From positions 1 to 64,000 of the forward strand of contig CABUXJ010000001.1 of assembly GCA_902495455.1 (NCBI GenBank): a stretch of 64,000 bases of DNA, written 5' to 3'. The translations under genes and the position numbers were made by a program. Within the stretch, counting starts at the first letter, position 1, and each line of letters begins with the position of its first letter. The stretch is from an uncultured Prevotella sp. Its GTDB lineage: Bacteria; Bacteroidota; Bacteroidia; Bacteroidales; Bacteroidaceae. The notes below the pieces were generated by a model, which saw nothing but the letters and a program-made list of their open reading frames with translations, was not told where the DNA came from and ran no database searches. Below, piece after piece: positions 49,158 to 57,688 of the stretch.

Positions 49158-49457
49158 AATGGTTTCTTTTTTTGTTATAGTAATATTTAAAATTAATATG
49201 TTTTACTTTTCACAGCCTATTTCTGGTTCATCCGACATTTGGGAGGATAGTCCGGATATTGGATAATCCTGAAAATCGGATATAGGGGCGAAGTGTTAAA
49301 AACTCAGAACAATCTTTACAAACGTTTTGAAAAACGCGCATTGTCCGGAGAAATCGCGACCTCGGGCCAAAATTTGCGATTTTTCGGCGATTTCCACAAC
49401 CTGCTGACAATCAAACAAATATGTCATGCCGAAAGATTTTTATATATTTCACGTCTC
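49158..49457. other. non-coding, 5' part of an island bracketed by a 14-bp inverted repeat
   Basis: ATCCGACATTTGGG at 49230-49243 is mirrored by CCCAAATGTCGGAT at 49747-49760. Between them lie AT-rich DNA, GTTAAAAACTCAGAA near 49295 and a 107-bp element. No gene. A promoter for the downstream ConA-like gene would have to lie here, but no clear TAnnTTTG box was found. Confidence 0.6.
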
Positions 49458-49564
49458 ACCGTAAGGGCCTTATTGCTCTGCAACGGGGCGCTCGTTGCAG
49501 TGCGGCGACGTGCCCGTTGCAGACCAACGGCGTGCTCGTTGCAGAGCAATAAGGCCCTTACGGT
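49458..49564 (+). repeat. 107-bp palindromic element, copy 4 (family D)
   Basis: Perfect arms of about 28 bp (ACCGTAAGGGCCTTATTGCT and 8 more, mirrored to 49564), an inner TGCAACG-CGTTGCA stem and CCGTTGCAGACCAACGG. It has the longest perfect arms of the five copies. Same length, 107 bp. Confidence 0.92.
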
Positions 49565-49764
49565 AAGGCTGCCAAAATTTTTCGGCCGGAAAACGGCGCG
49601 GTAATGTTAAAAACGCGGCATTTGTGTCTCGATTTTGAAGGAAAACGAAATGTTAAAAAATTGATATTATCCTTACGTTTCCACATGCCTTCCATCATAT
49701 CGCCGGTCATATAGACTTATCACGCAGACATCAGTCGAAATATCACCCCAAATGTCGGATGCCC
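49565..49764. other. 3' flank of the 107-bp element copy 4
   Basis: AATTTTTCGGCCGGAAAA follows the element, and GTTAAAAAATTGATATTATC lies 97 bp beyond it. Both match the flank of copy 2 at 27937-28044. The right half of the 14-bp inverted repeat is at 49747-49760. No gene. Confidence 0.6.
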
Positions 49765-52260
49765 CTATTTCTTTTTCCATTTTGAGTCCCTCAGGGCGTG
49801 ATCGCACGGAATGTCTGTTCCGCCATAGGCCTTGACGGCAGTCCACGGTGTCTGCGGCACAACCCAGAACTCATCATCGGCTGGCAGGCCGAGGGCACTG
49901 AACGCTGCGGTGCACAGATAGAGGGAACCGGTGTTGATGTACTTCTCGGCAATGGAAGGCTGATGTCCGGAAAAACCGGCAACGAGCCAGCCGTCTTTGT
50001 CGAAGTTGTCATTCAGCTGTATGCGCTTGATCATTGCGGTCATTGCGCATCTCACCTGTGCCGGTGTCAGTGGGGCGGGAAGCCGGTGCTGGAGTGCGGT
50101 CTGAGCCAGTTGGCTGAAACAGGCGAAGCGGTAGGCCATCGAACGGCCGCATACGGGGAACGCTCCGTCCGGCATGATCTGCCGCTCCTGTATTGCGGCA
50201 TATCTCTGCTGTCTTTTCTGCTGTCTGTCAAGGACGTCATCGGCAACAAGGCCGTGTTTCGCCATCACATCGACGACATCGGTGAGCATGGTGTTGATGA
50301 CAAAGCTGTTGTAGTAGTCGGCCCGGTAGTCGTTTCCGTCTCCGTAGATGCCGTCTCCCTTATACCATCCGTCCTCCATGAACCGCTTTACGCCGTATGT
50401 GAGCCGCTGTTTGTCGCAGTCGCCGGTCGCTTCAAGCATGAAAGCCTCAATTATGGAGGCGAAGAGCAGCCAGTTGCTTTCGTTAGGCTTGATATTGTGG
50501 CTGCGCTTCAACTCGTTGATTATGTTCTGTTGTGTCTTCTTGTCGAGGGCGTCATAGAGTTGTGACTTTGCCCTCAACAGACCTTGGGCAAAGAAAGCCG
50601 CGTCCACGAGAGCCTGATTGTAACGCTTGTCCCCGATATGAAGATAGTCGAAGAGCATGTAGTCCGGAGACTTCGGGTCCACCATGTTTGCTATGGCCCT
50701 GCGCGTCTTCTGAAGCCATTCGTCACGCAACATTCCCTCCGCAGACTTGTCCGCACCGAGCGAAAGCCATCCGCTGAGTCCGAGGATCGTCCGTCCGGCA
50801 GCTTCGAGATAAGAGACACCCCTGCGGTTCCGGTCTTGTGATTCGAACGGCATGTTCTTGTGGAGCGAACCTTCGGAAAGATTGTCGATTACCGGAGACG
50901 CAATCTTCGTCAGCTGGTCAATCCAATACTGCCTGTCGTCCTGTGCAGACACCCCGGCTATATACTTCCTGCCTTCAAGCATTGACTTATAGCGCAACAG
51001 AGCCTCCGTGTAGTAATAGTCTCCGTATGTCAGAGGGACGTCGACCTCAGAATTTTTGTTAAGATTGCCAACGCCATGTTTCAGGACAAACCCGCCGTTC
51101 TCGCCTCTCTCTGCAAGATATGTCGGTGTGGAAAGGCTGCGCAACTGGTGTTCCGCCATTTTGAGCCATCTTTCCCCGTTCTCTTTGTCATACATGCTCA
51201 GTTCAATGAAGGCGCTCGCCATGCAGGCCGCTGCAGAAGCGTCACGCGGGACGGAGCTTTCACGGTCCTTGCTGTCGGAGAGTATTCTCTTTGCCCCTTT
51301 CGCTGAGGAGAGTGGGGCGGCGTCAAAATCCCAATAAGGAATCATGTCTGCCGGCCAGTCCTTGCGCGAGCAGAGATATGCGGCCACTTTCCTGGCCTGA
51401 TCGAGATACTCATGCCTGCCGGTTTCCCGGTACATCATTGTGAAGCCATACAAGGCCCAGGCCTGTCCCCTTGACCATGAAGAGTTGTCGGCATATCCCT
51501 GATATGTGGCACGCTCCTTATATCCGCCGCTCACCGTGTCGTATTCCACCACGTGGAAACTGCTGTAGTCATCGCGGAAGTGGTTCTTCATCGTTGTCCG
51601 GGCGTGGGTTGTCGCTATGTTGAGGAGCCGTTTGCTTCCGCTCTGTCTTGCGGCAAAGCACAGAAGTTCGAGGTTCATCATGTTGTCGATAATGACAGGA
51701 TAGCGCCAGTGTTTCTTTGCGTTCCATGACTTTATCACTCCCACACGTTTGTCAAACCGTAGGGCGAGATTGTCAGCTCCCGTCATCATCGCTTCAAGAT
51801 AGCGCCTGTCGCCCGTCTGCCGGTAGGCCGGAGCCATACTGCAGTAGAGCATGAACCCCAGGTCGTGTGTCGTCTTGATGTCTTTGCAGGGGATGACACG
51901 TTCGGTGAAAAGTCTGGCGTATTCCTCCATCTTCTCATCCTTTCTGTCGCCGTTCAGCATCCAAAGCATGCCGGGAAAGAAGCCGCACACCCAATTCTTG
52001 TAATGTGTCGTACGCAAGCGTCCGTTGTCATACGTCTGAGGAAACTTACCCTCTTCCTTACCGACGGTTTCTGCGAGTGTCAGGGCCTGTTCGCGGCAAC
52101 GCGTCAAACCGCGTTCGATGACGCTCGTCATCGGCTCATTCATGTCAGGAGAGGCAGAGGCATTTTGTGCTGATGCCTCGTCAGCGAGGTTAAAGATGAA
52201 TAACGCTGACAATACGAGCGGGATGTTAATATCCCGGATTCTGTTGATAAAGTCCATCAT
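49765..52260 (-). CDS. exported GH88-DUF2264 fusion enzyme
   Basis: An 831-residue exported protein with two (alpha/alpha) barrel domains. Residues about 40-430 match GH88 unsaturated glucuronyl/galacturonyl hydrolases: NWVCGFFPGMLW (89-100), catalytic Asp in PVIIDNMMNLELL (188-200), and DNSSWSRGQAWALYGFTMMY. Residues about 445-831 match DUF2264, which I recall as a family linked to beta-glucuronidase activity: YWIDQLTKIASPVIDNL, DYLHIGDKRYNQALVDAAFF, DGIYGDGNDYRADYYNSFVI. The pair would remove unsaturated uronic acids and uronic-acid caps from pectin or arabinogalactan fragments. The start overlaps the susD stop by 35 bp. N-terminal signal (about residues 12-32) suggests periplasmic location. 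Confidence 0.88.
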   Translation of the reverse strand: MMDFINRIRDINIPLVLSALFIFNLADEASAQNASASPDMNEPMTSVIERGLTRCREQALTLAETVGKEEGKFPQTYDNGRLRTTHYKNWVCGFFPGMLWMLNGDRKDEKMEEYARLFTERVIPCKDIKTTHDLGFMLYCSMAPAYRQTGDRRYLEAMMTGADNLALRFDKRVGVIKSWNAKKHWRYPVIIDNMMNLELLCFAARQSGSKRLLNIATTHARTTMKNHFRDDYSSFHVVEYDTVSGGYKERATYQGYADNSSWSRGQAWALYGFTMMYRETGRHEYLDQARKVAAYLCSRKDWPADMIPYWDFDAAPLSSAKGAKRILSDSKDRESSVPRDASAAACMASAFIELSMYDKENGERWLKMAEHQLRSLSTPTYLAERGENGGFVLKHGVGNLNKNSEVDVPLTYGDYYYTEALLRYKSMLEGRKYIAGVSAQDDRQYWIDQLTKIASPVIDNLSEGSLHKNMPFESQDRNRRGVSYLEAAGRTILGLSGWLSLGADKSAEGMLRDEWLQKTRRAIANMVDPKSPDYMLFDYLHIGDKRYNQALVDAAFFAQGLLRAKSQLYDALDKKTQQNIINELKRSHNIKPNESNWLLFASIIEAFMLEATGDCDKQRLTYGVKRFMEDGWYKGDGIYGDGNDYRADYYNSFVINTMLTDVVDVMAKHGLVADDVLDRQQKRQQRYAAIQERQIMPDGAFPVCGRSMAYRFACFSQLAQTALQHRLPAPLTPAQVRCAMTAMIKRIQLNDNFDKDGWLVAGFSGHQPSIAEKYINTGSLYLCTAAFSALGLPADDEFWVVPQTPWTAVKAYGGTDIPCDHALRDSKWKKK

Positions 52261-53899
52261 TTATTTTCATTTGGTTAAAAGGAATAGGATAGAGATAACT
52301 GTAATCCTGTATGCGTCCCATAGCTGATATACATGCCGGGAGGACGTCCGGATTGTTTTTGCCGTAGTTGTAGAACATCTTGCGGATGGGCTCCAGGTCG
52401 TTGTCCCATCTGACGAGGTCGTGCCATCTGATTCCCTCGCCCATGAACTCACGCCGACGTTCGTCTTTCACAGCTTCCAGGAAGCGCTCGCTGTCCGCAG
52501 TCTGCCATTCGGTAAGAGCCGGTCTTCCGGTGCGTGTACGTATTTTGTTGACCAGCTCCTTGGCCGTGGCGTCGGTGTTTCCTGCAAGCTCCGCATACAT
52601 CAGCATGACGTCTTCAAGTCTGATGATGGGATAGTTCTGCGGCCACATGGTCTTCTCAATCACAGCGCTGAAAGAATAAGGAGCAAGCTCCACCTCAGCG
52701 CGCTTGATGTCGCTTTCCAGCCATTTGTTGATGACAAGGACCTTTTTCTCGGAATGGAGAGTCGGGTCAATGGTGAAATCCTGACGTGCGTCGTATATGA
52801 TATTGCCTTCGCTGTCTTCATCGTCGGACCAGAGGTTCCATGCTTCCTCACTTGCATAGATACCATATCCGTTGCCTTTGCCGTAGCTCCAGTAATTGGT
52901 GTATCCGGTGAAATTAGGGATACTGTTGTAGGTAACGGGATTGCCCATGTCCTCCTCACACACATATTGGATTTCAAACAGGAAGTACTTGTTGTCATTA
53001 TCGTGCATCCACATTTTGCGCCATTCGTCGGCAGTGGAGGCCCACCATCGGTTTCCGTGGCTGTTGCTGTAGTTTATCACATCAAGCAACAGCTCCTTTG
53101 CCGGTTCTTTCAGCTCCTCCCTGTAAAGCGGGAAACCGGCCTCTGTGATATAGACACGTCCCAAAACCGCTTTCGCCGCGCTTGGTGTCGGCTTTCCTGT
53201 TGAGTAGTTGGTGTTGGATGCGTTCAGGACCTTGCCGTTGTCAGTGGCGTATGCTCCGTCGTAAGTGAGAGGAGTCTCGTTGAGGTTTTCAATGGCAAAT
53301 TTCAGATCGGGGACAATGATGTTGTCATAAATCTCCACCGGCTCACTCTGTCCAAGCGTGAGAGCCATGTCCACAGTGACTGATTCTGTCGTGGCAGGCA
53401 CACGGCCCCAAAATCTCACGAGATCAAAATATGCCAGCGCTCGCAGAAAGCGGGCTTCAGCGATTTGCTGCATTTTCAGCGAGTCGGCCTTATACTCCAC
53501 ATTCTGCACCCTGCTGATGAACGAGTTAGCCCGTGCGATGACGGTGTAATAGGCGACCCAGGCGTTGTTCAATGTGCTGTTTTCACTCAAAGTGCTGGCA
53601 AACTGATGGATTGCCCCGTATGCGTTGGCTTTTCCTTCCGAAGCAGCTCCGGACCAGATGTTGTCGGAGTGGACTTCGCTCAGATACCACTGATACATCG
53701 GTATGCTCATCATTCCACTGTACACACCGTTCAGAGCTTCATCCATCTCGTATGCGTTGTTATAGAACTCCTTGGCGGTCTTCTGTTCTCCCACTTCGAC
53801 ATCAAGATAGTCAGAGCAAGAGGAAAAAGTACCCGTTCCTGCTGTAAGCACCGCAGCGGCAAGAAAGACTTTTGAAATATATGATATGGTCTTCTTCAT
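52226..53899 (-). CDS. susD: SusD/RagB-family outer-membrane glycan-binding lipoprotein
   Basis: A 557-residue surface lipoprotein that captures glycans at the outer membrane with its SusC partner. Lipobox TFSSC with lipid-Cys28, then DYLDVEVGEQKTAKEFY. TPR-type helices of the SusD fold follow, including MQQIAEARFLRALAYFDLVRFWG (the conserved RALAYFDLV stretch). The C-terminal signature YLYPIPFNQMKINDGLYQQNPGY is standard. Located 51 bp after susC. No SusE/F-type surface lipoprotein follows; the GH88 gene overlaps its end. Confidence 0.96.
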   Translation of the reverse strand: MKKTISYISKVFLAAAVLTAGTGTFSSCSDYLDVEVGEQKTAKEFYNNAYEMDEALNGVYSGMMSIPMYQWYLSEVHSDNIWSGAASEGKANAYGAIHQFASTLSENSTLNNAWVAYYTVIARANSFISRVQNVEYKADSLKMQQIAEARFLRALAYFDLVRFWGRVPATTESVTVDMALTLGQSEPVEIYDNIIVPDLKFAIENLNETPLTYDGAYATDNGKVLNASNTNYSTGKPTPSAAKAVLGRVYITEAGFPLYREELKEPAKELLLDVINYSNSHGNRWWASTADEWRKMWMHDNDNKYFLFEIQYVCEEDMGNPVTYNSIPNFTGYTNYWSYGKGNGYGIYASEEAWNLWSDDEDSEGNIIYDARQDFTIDPTLHSEKKVLVINKWLESDIKRAEVELAPYSFSAVIEKTMWPQNYPIIRLEDVMLMYAELAGNTDATAKELVNKIRTRTGRPALTEWQTADSERFLEAVKDERRREFMGEGIRWHDLVRWDNDLEPIRKMFYNYGKNNPDVLPACISAMGRIQDYSYLYPIPFNQMKINDGLYQQNPGY

Positions 53900-53950
53900 A
53901 ATCTTATTGTTGTTTTATTGTTATATTGGAATTATCCGACAGCGTTTGGG

Positions 53951-56900
53951 TTAAAAGCTGAGGCTTGCGCCGAGAGTGTATATTCTGCTGAGTGGATGTG
54001 AACCGTAGTTATAGTCGGCCTGCTCTTTCCACGTCGAATTGTTTGTCTCAGGGGAATAGCCTGCATCATATTTATCCCACATCGCTACGTTCTGTATGGA
54101 TAAGTACAGTCTAAGTCCTTTGATATATGTACTCTTCTTGTTGAATTGCGGGAAGTTATAGGCGAGCGTGATATTCTTCAGCTTGATGAAGTCCGTAGAG
54201 TATAGCCATCGTGTGGAATAGCAGCTGGCGATTGCGCCGGAGTTGCTGTACACGCTCGGTGTCTTGCCGTCTCCCGGGTCATTCTCATAATACCATGCGT
54301 CTGACCACCACTTGTAGGTGTTGTACTGTCCGAGGTTCATGCCCTGATAGTCCATGTTCTCGCTCAGGATGTTCCATATCTTGCCGCCAGTCTGCGCTGT
54401 GATGACAAAACTGAATTCCCAATCCTTATACTTTAATTTGTTTGTCATACCGAAAGTCCAGTCCGGTGTGGGCTTGCCCACGATGGTGCGGTCGTTTTCG
54501 TCAATCACGCCGTCTCCGTTCTGGTCCTTGAAGCGGAGGTCTCCCACTTGCGAGTCGGTCATGCAGGGATACTTCCGAAGGTCTTCCTCCGTCTGATAGA
54601 CTCCCACTGCCTCATAAAGATAATATGCACGCAACGGCTGTCCGACCTGGAAAATCTGCGTGCCGGTGGGACGGCCGCACATGATCATGTCGTTCTCACC
54701 CAAATCCAGCACCGTGTTGCGGTTATATCCGGCAGTGAATATCGTCTGCCATGCAAAGCTCCTCGTCTTGATGTTTGTGGTCTTGACATCAAATTCCACA
54801 CCTTCATTCCGTATGTTTCCGACGTTTGTCCATGCGCTTGAAAAACCTGTTATGGCAGGTATCGCCCGTTTGTAGAGCATGTCTTTTGTGGTCTTGTTGT
54901 AGTATTCCACCGTGAGCTGCAGCCGGTTTTTCAGCCATCCCATGTCGAGGGCGAAGTTCCATGACTGTGTCTTCTCCCAGCTCAGCAGCGGATTGTCCGG
55001 TGTCGCAGGCGAATATCCCGTAGCGATAGTTCCGTTCCATGAGTAGTTGGTGTTGTTGAGCAGAGCCTTTGCCGCACTGTTGTCAATGCGGTTGTTTCCG
55101 CTTGAGCCCCAGCTGACGCGCAGCTTCATCTGGTTCCACCATTTTGACTTGCCGATCATGTTCGTCCAAAACTTTTCCTGGTCAATGCGCCATGCGGCAC
55201 TTACGGCCGGGAAACAGGCGAAGCGGTTGTCCGCGCCGAAACGGCTTGAACCGTCCCATCTCACGCTGCCGTTAATGATATAACGGTTGTCATACGAATA
55301 TTGGAAGCGTGTGAAATAACTCATCAACTTCGTCGGAGTCTGTGTCACGTATGTTGCTGATGTTATAGTCTCGTCGTTGAGATTGAAACTTTGTTTCTCA
55401 TTATCAGGGAAATCCTTTGCCGCGACATACGAATAGTTTCCTTTGCGATGTTCCAGCGATATACCCAGCAGGGCGTTGACCGTGTGCTTCTCGTTGAACG
55501 TCTTCAGATATTTCAGCGTTCCTTGGAGAAGATACTTCTCCGAGTTGGTCTTTCTCATGCTGGCCTTGGTGTTTGCGCTTGGTCCGGCCGTACCCCATCC
55601 GCTCTGTACCGTGCCCGGGACGAAACTCTTTATCTCCGAGCTTCCGGCGCTGAAGCTGCCTTGCACTTCCGCCTGCAGTCCGTCAAAGACATCCGCCCGT
55701 ATGAAAGCGGTAGTCTTCACGCCCAAAGTGTTGCGGCTATAGTCATATTCATCGGCGTATGCGATGGGACTCATGGCTGTGCCGCCCCATGTATATGCCG
55801 GATAAGGATATGCACTCTGGTACAGTCCGCCATTGTCTTCTTCCACGACAGGGGCTTTTCTCAACACAGTCGCTGCCAAAGAGAACTTTCCCGATGTGTT
55901 GACACCGCTGAGCCAACCGAGCGAAGGCGCCACGTTGATGCCGAAGGTGAACCGCTTGAGGAACTTCGTCTCAAGATTGAGGTTCGCGTTGAGCTTCTTG
56001 TTGTTCGTGCCGCGCACGATACCGTCCTGATTAGTGTAACCCACACTCGCGCGGAATCTTGTCACGTCCGTGGCTCCGTTCAGCGTGAGATTGTAGCTCT
56101 GCATCGGTGCCAGACGGTAGAACTCATCCTGCCAGTCAACTTTCATCAGGTTGCTGACATAGTCGTCCACCTCATGCTCGACACCTTTAGAGTCGGTGTA
56201 GGTTATGACACCGACGCCTCTACCGCCGTTTGCCCAGCGCGGGTCTTTGAAGTATGCGCTGTTGAACTTTCCGACAATACCCATGCGCGTGCCATAGTCG
56301 TCCTCAGCCGTCGCTCCCAGATAGCCATACTTGTTCACGTATGTGGCGTCAATGTATTTCGATGCGCTTGCCATCCATTCGTCCGCGTCCATCACGTCAA
56401 CTTTTCGTTCCAGTTGCTGTAACGAATAGCTGGCGTTAAACTGTACGGTCGTCGGTTGCGCCTTCTGCGGCAGTTTGGTGGTAATCAGGATCACACCGTT
56501 TGCACCACGCGAACCGTATATTGCCGCCGATGCGGCATCTTTCAGGACTTCGATGCTCTTGATGTCCTGCGGATTTATGCCGGCAATGCCTTGCGGATTG
56601 TCTTCATCAATCTCTTCCATCGGCACACCGTCAATAACATAAAGTGGGCTGGCGTCAGCATTCAAGGAGGCCGCACCGCGGACTCGTATCTGCACGTTGC
56701 CGCCAAGCTCGCCGCTTTGTGTCGTGACTTCCACTCCCGACATCTGGCCTTGCAGCAGCTCGGCAGGGTTTGTTGTAGGATTGTCGTCAAACAGGTCGCC
56801 GTCAACTTTTGACACGGAGCCCGTCACGTCACTCCTCTTCACCGAGCCGTAACCGATGGCCACAACCTCATCAAGTTCGTTGATAGCGACGGACATCTTT

Positions 56901-57187
56901 ATTTTTACCTTGTTTTTGTCCTTAACTTTGACAGTCTGTTTTTCATATCCGATAAAAAGAGCTGTGATAGCTTCCGTCTCGACAGGGACTTTAATGGAAA
57001 AGTTGCCGTTGATGTCTGACACGGTTCCGCCTTGTCTCATTCCTTGTATGGAAATGGTGACACCCGGCAGAGGATCATTGTTCTCATCAAAGACAGTACC
57101 TGTTACGGTCTTTGTCTCGCCTGTTTGCGCTGTTGCTGTTATAAAGGACAGCATGAGGCAAAAGAAGGTTAGAATTAATTTTTGCAT
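53951..57187 (-). CDS. susC: SusC/RagA-family TonB-dependent outer-membrane transporter
   Basis: A 1078-residue outer-membrane transporter for oligosaccharides. A signal peptide (MQKLILTFFCLMLSFITATA) precedes a carboxypeptidase-regulatory-like beta domain (VTGTVFDENNDPLPGVTISI, about 29-48). The plug has DEVVAIGYGSVKRSDVTGSV (about 105-124), VEVTTQSGELGGNVQIRVRG, LYVIDGVPMEEID and IEVLKDAASAAIYGSRGANG, all classic SusC signatures. A long beta-barrel ends in YTLGASLSF with the C-terminal aromatic. First gene of the minus-strand half of the locus. The -7 box is at 57276-57284. No FecR/anti-sigma domain is at the N-terminus. Confidence 0.97.
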   Translation of the reverse strand: MQKLILTFFCLMLSFITATAQTGETKTVTGTVFDENNDPLPGVTISIQGMRQGGTVSDINGNFSIKVPVETEAITALFIGYEKQTVKVKDKNKVKIKMSVAINELDEVVAIGYGSVKRSDVTGSVSKVDGDLFDDNPTTNPAELLQGQMSGVEVTTQSGELGGNVQIRVRGAASLNADASPLYVIDGVPMEEIDEDNPQGIAGINPQDIKSIEVLKDAASAAIYGSRGANGVILITTKLPQKAQPTTVQFNASYSLQQLERKVDVMDADEWMASASKYIDATYVNKYGYLGATAEDDYGTRMGIVGKFNSAYFKDPRWANGGRGVGVITYTDSKGVEHEVDDYVSNLMKVDWQDEFYRLAPMQSYNLTLNGATDVTRFRASVGYTNQDGIVRGTNNKKLNANLNLETKFLKRFTFGINVAPSLGWLSGVNTSGKFSLAATVLRKAPVVEEDNGGLYQSAYPYPAYTWGGTAMSPIAYADEYDYSRNTLGVKTTAFIRADVFDGLQAEVQGSFSAGSSEIKSFVPGTVQSGWGTAGPSANTKASMRKTNSEKYLLQGTLKYLKTFNEKHTVNALLGISLEHRKGNYSYVAAKDFPDNEKQSFNLNDETITSATYVTQTPTKLMSYFTRFQYSYDNRYIINGSVRWDGSSRFGADNRFACFPAVSAAWRIDQEKFWTNMIGKSKWWNQMKLRVSWGSSGNNRIDNSAAKALLNNTNYSWNGTIATGYSPATPDNPLLSWEKTQSWNFALDMGWLKNRLQLTVEYYNKTTKDMLYKRAIPAITGFSSAWTNVGNIRNEGVEFDVKTTNIKTRSFAWQTIFTAGYNRNTVLDLGENDMIMCGRPTGTQIFQVGQPLRAYYLYEAVGVYQTEEDLRKYPCMTDSQVGDLRFKDQNGDGVIDENDRTIVGKPTPDWTFGMTNKLKYKDWEFSFVITAQTGGKIWNILSENMDYQGMNLGQYNTYKWWSDAWYYENDPGDGKTPSVYSNSGAIASCYSTRWLYSTDFIKLKNITLAYNFPQFNKKSTYIKGLRLYLSIQNVAMWDKYDAGYSPETNNSTWKEQADYNYGSHPLSRIYTLGASLSF

Positions 57188-57275
57188 AATAGAAGTAGAA
57201 TGTTTATGGTTTTTAGTTTATTTCCGTTTCCGTCCCGATCCGACTGATACATCCGGACTTCCGGTGTTTCCGACA

Positions 57276-57284
57276 GCAAATTTA
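57276..57284 (-). promoter_or_regulatory. susC: -7 box for susC
   Basis: Reads TAAATTTGC on the minus strand, about 89 nt upstream of the susC ATG. A control site for an unseen regulator would be expected between this and 57433. Confidence 0.6.
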
Positions 57285-57432
57285 GCAATTAGTATATATA
57301 TGTATTTGTCATTGAATACACTTTCTTGCAAATGCGTGACATAAAAGCCCGGATGCTGAAGTTTTTCGATGAAACCGGAGTATTTTACAAACATTTGGAT
57401 TATTTTACATCCTTCTTGCAGGGCAATCTTTG

Positions 57433-57441
57433 TATTTTTGC
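57433..57441 (+). promoter_or_regulatory. -7 box for the plus-strand half of the locus
   Basis: TATTTTTGC, 53 nt before the ATG at 57494 and about 250 nt before the GH78-like gene. Confidence 0.65.
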
Positions 57442-57493
57442 AGTCATAGCATTAAGCTCTATGTTATTTCTAACCTTTTTATATATAGACGAT

Positions 57494-57670
57494 ATGAGAA
57501 TTAAGAACCTTTTGAGACAAGTCCTGCCTGTTGTGTTGTTACAGACGTCAGCGACCAACAAAGCGGTGCGCGTCATTCCCGTCTCTTTGAAGAAAAGAAA
57601 GTCTTCCCACACCATAACGATCGGTTCTCTTGACGAGGCCGTCCGTATTCAGGAAGTATATATAGAATAA
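57494..57670 (+). CDS. small protein, possibly a remnant, leading the GH78-PL11 operon
   Basis: A 58-residue reading frame that starts MRIKNLLRQVLPVVLLQTSA. It looks like a weak signal peptide followed by a basic stretch (AVRVIPVSLKKRKSSHTITI) and GSLDEAVRIQEVYIE. It begins just after the promoter and ends 19 bp before the GH78-like gene. It could be a leader peptide gene, a truncated exported protein or an accidental frame. I do not recognise a family. Confidence 0.35.
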   Translation: MRIKNLLRQVLPVVLLQTSATNKAVRVIPVSLKKRKSSHTITIGSLDEAVRIQEVYIE

Positions 57671-57688
57671 CCAAGACAACTGATAAAA

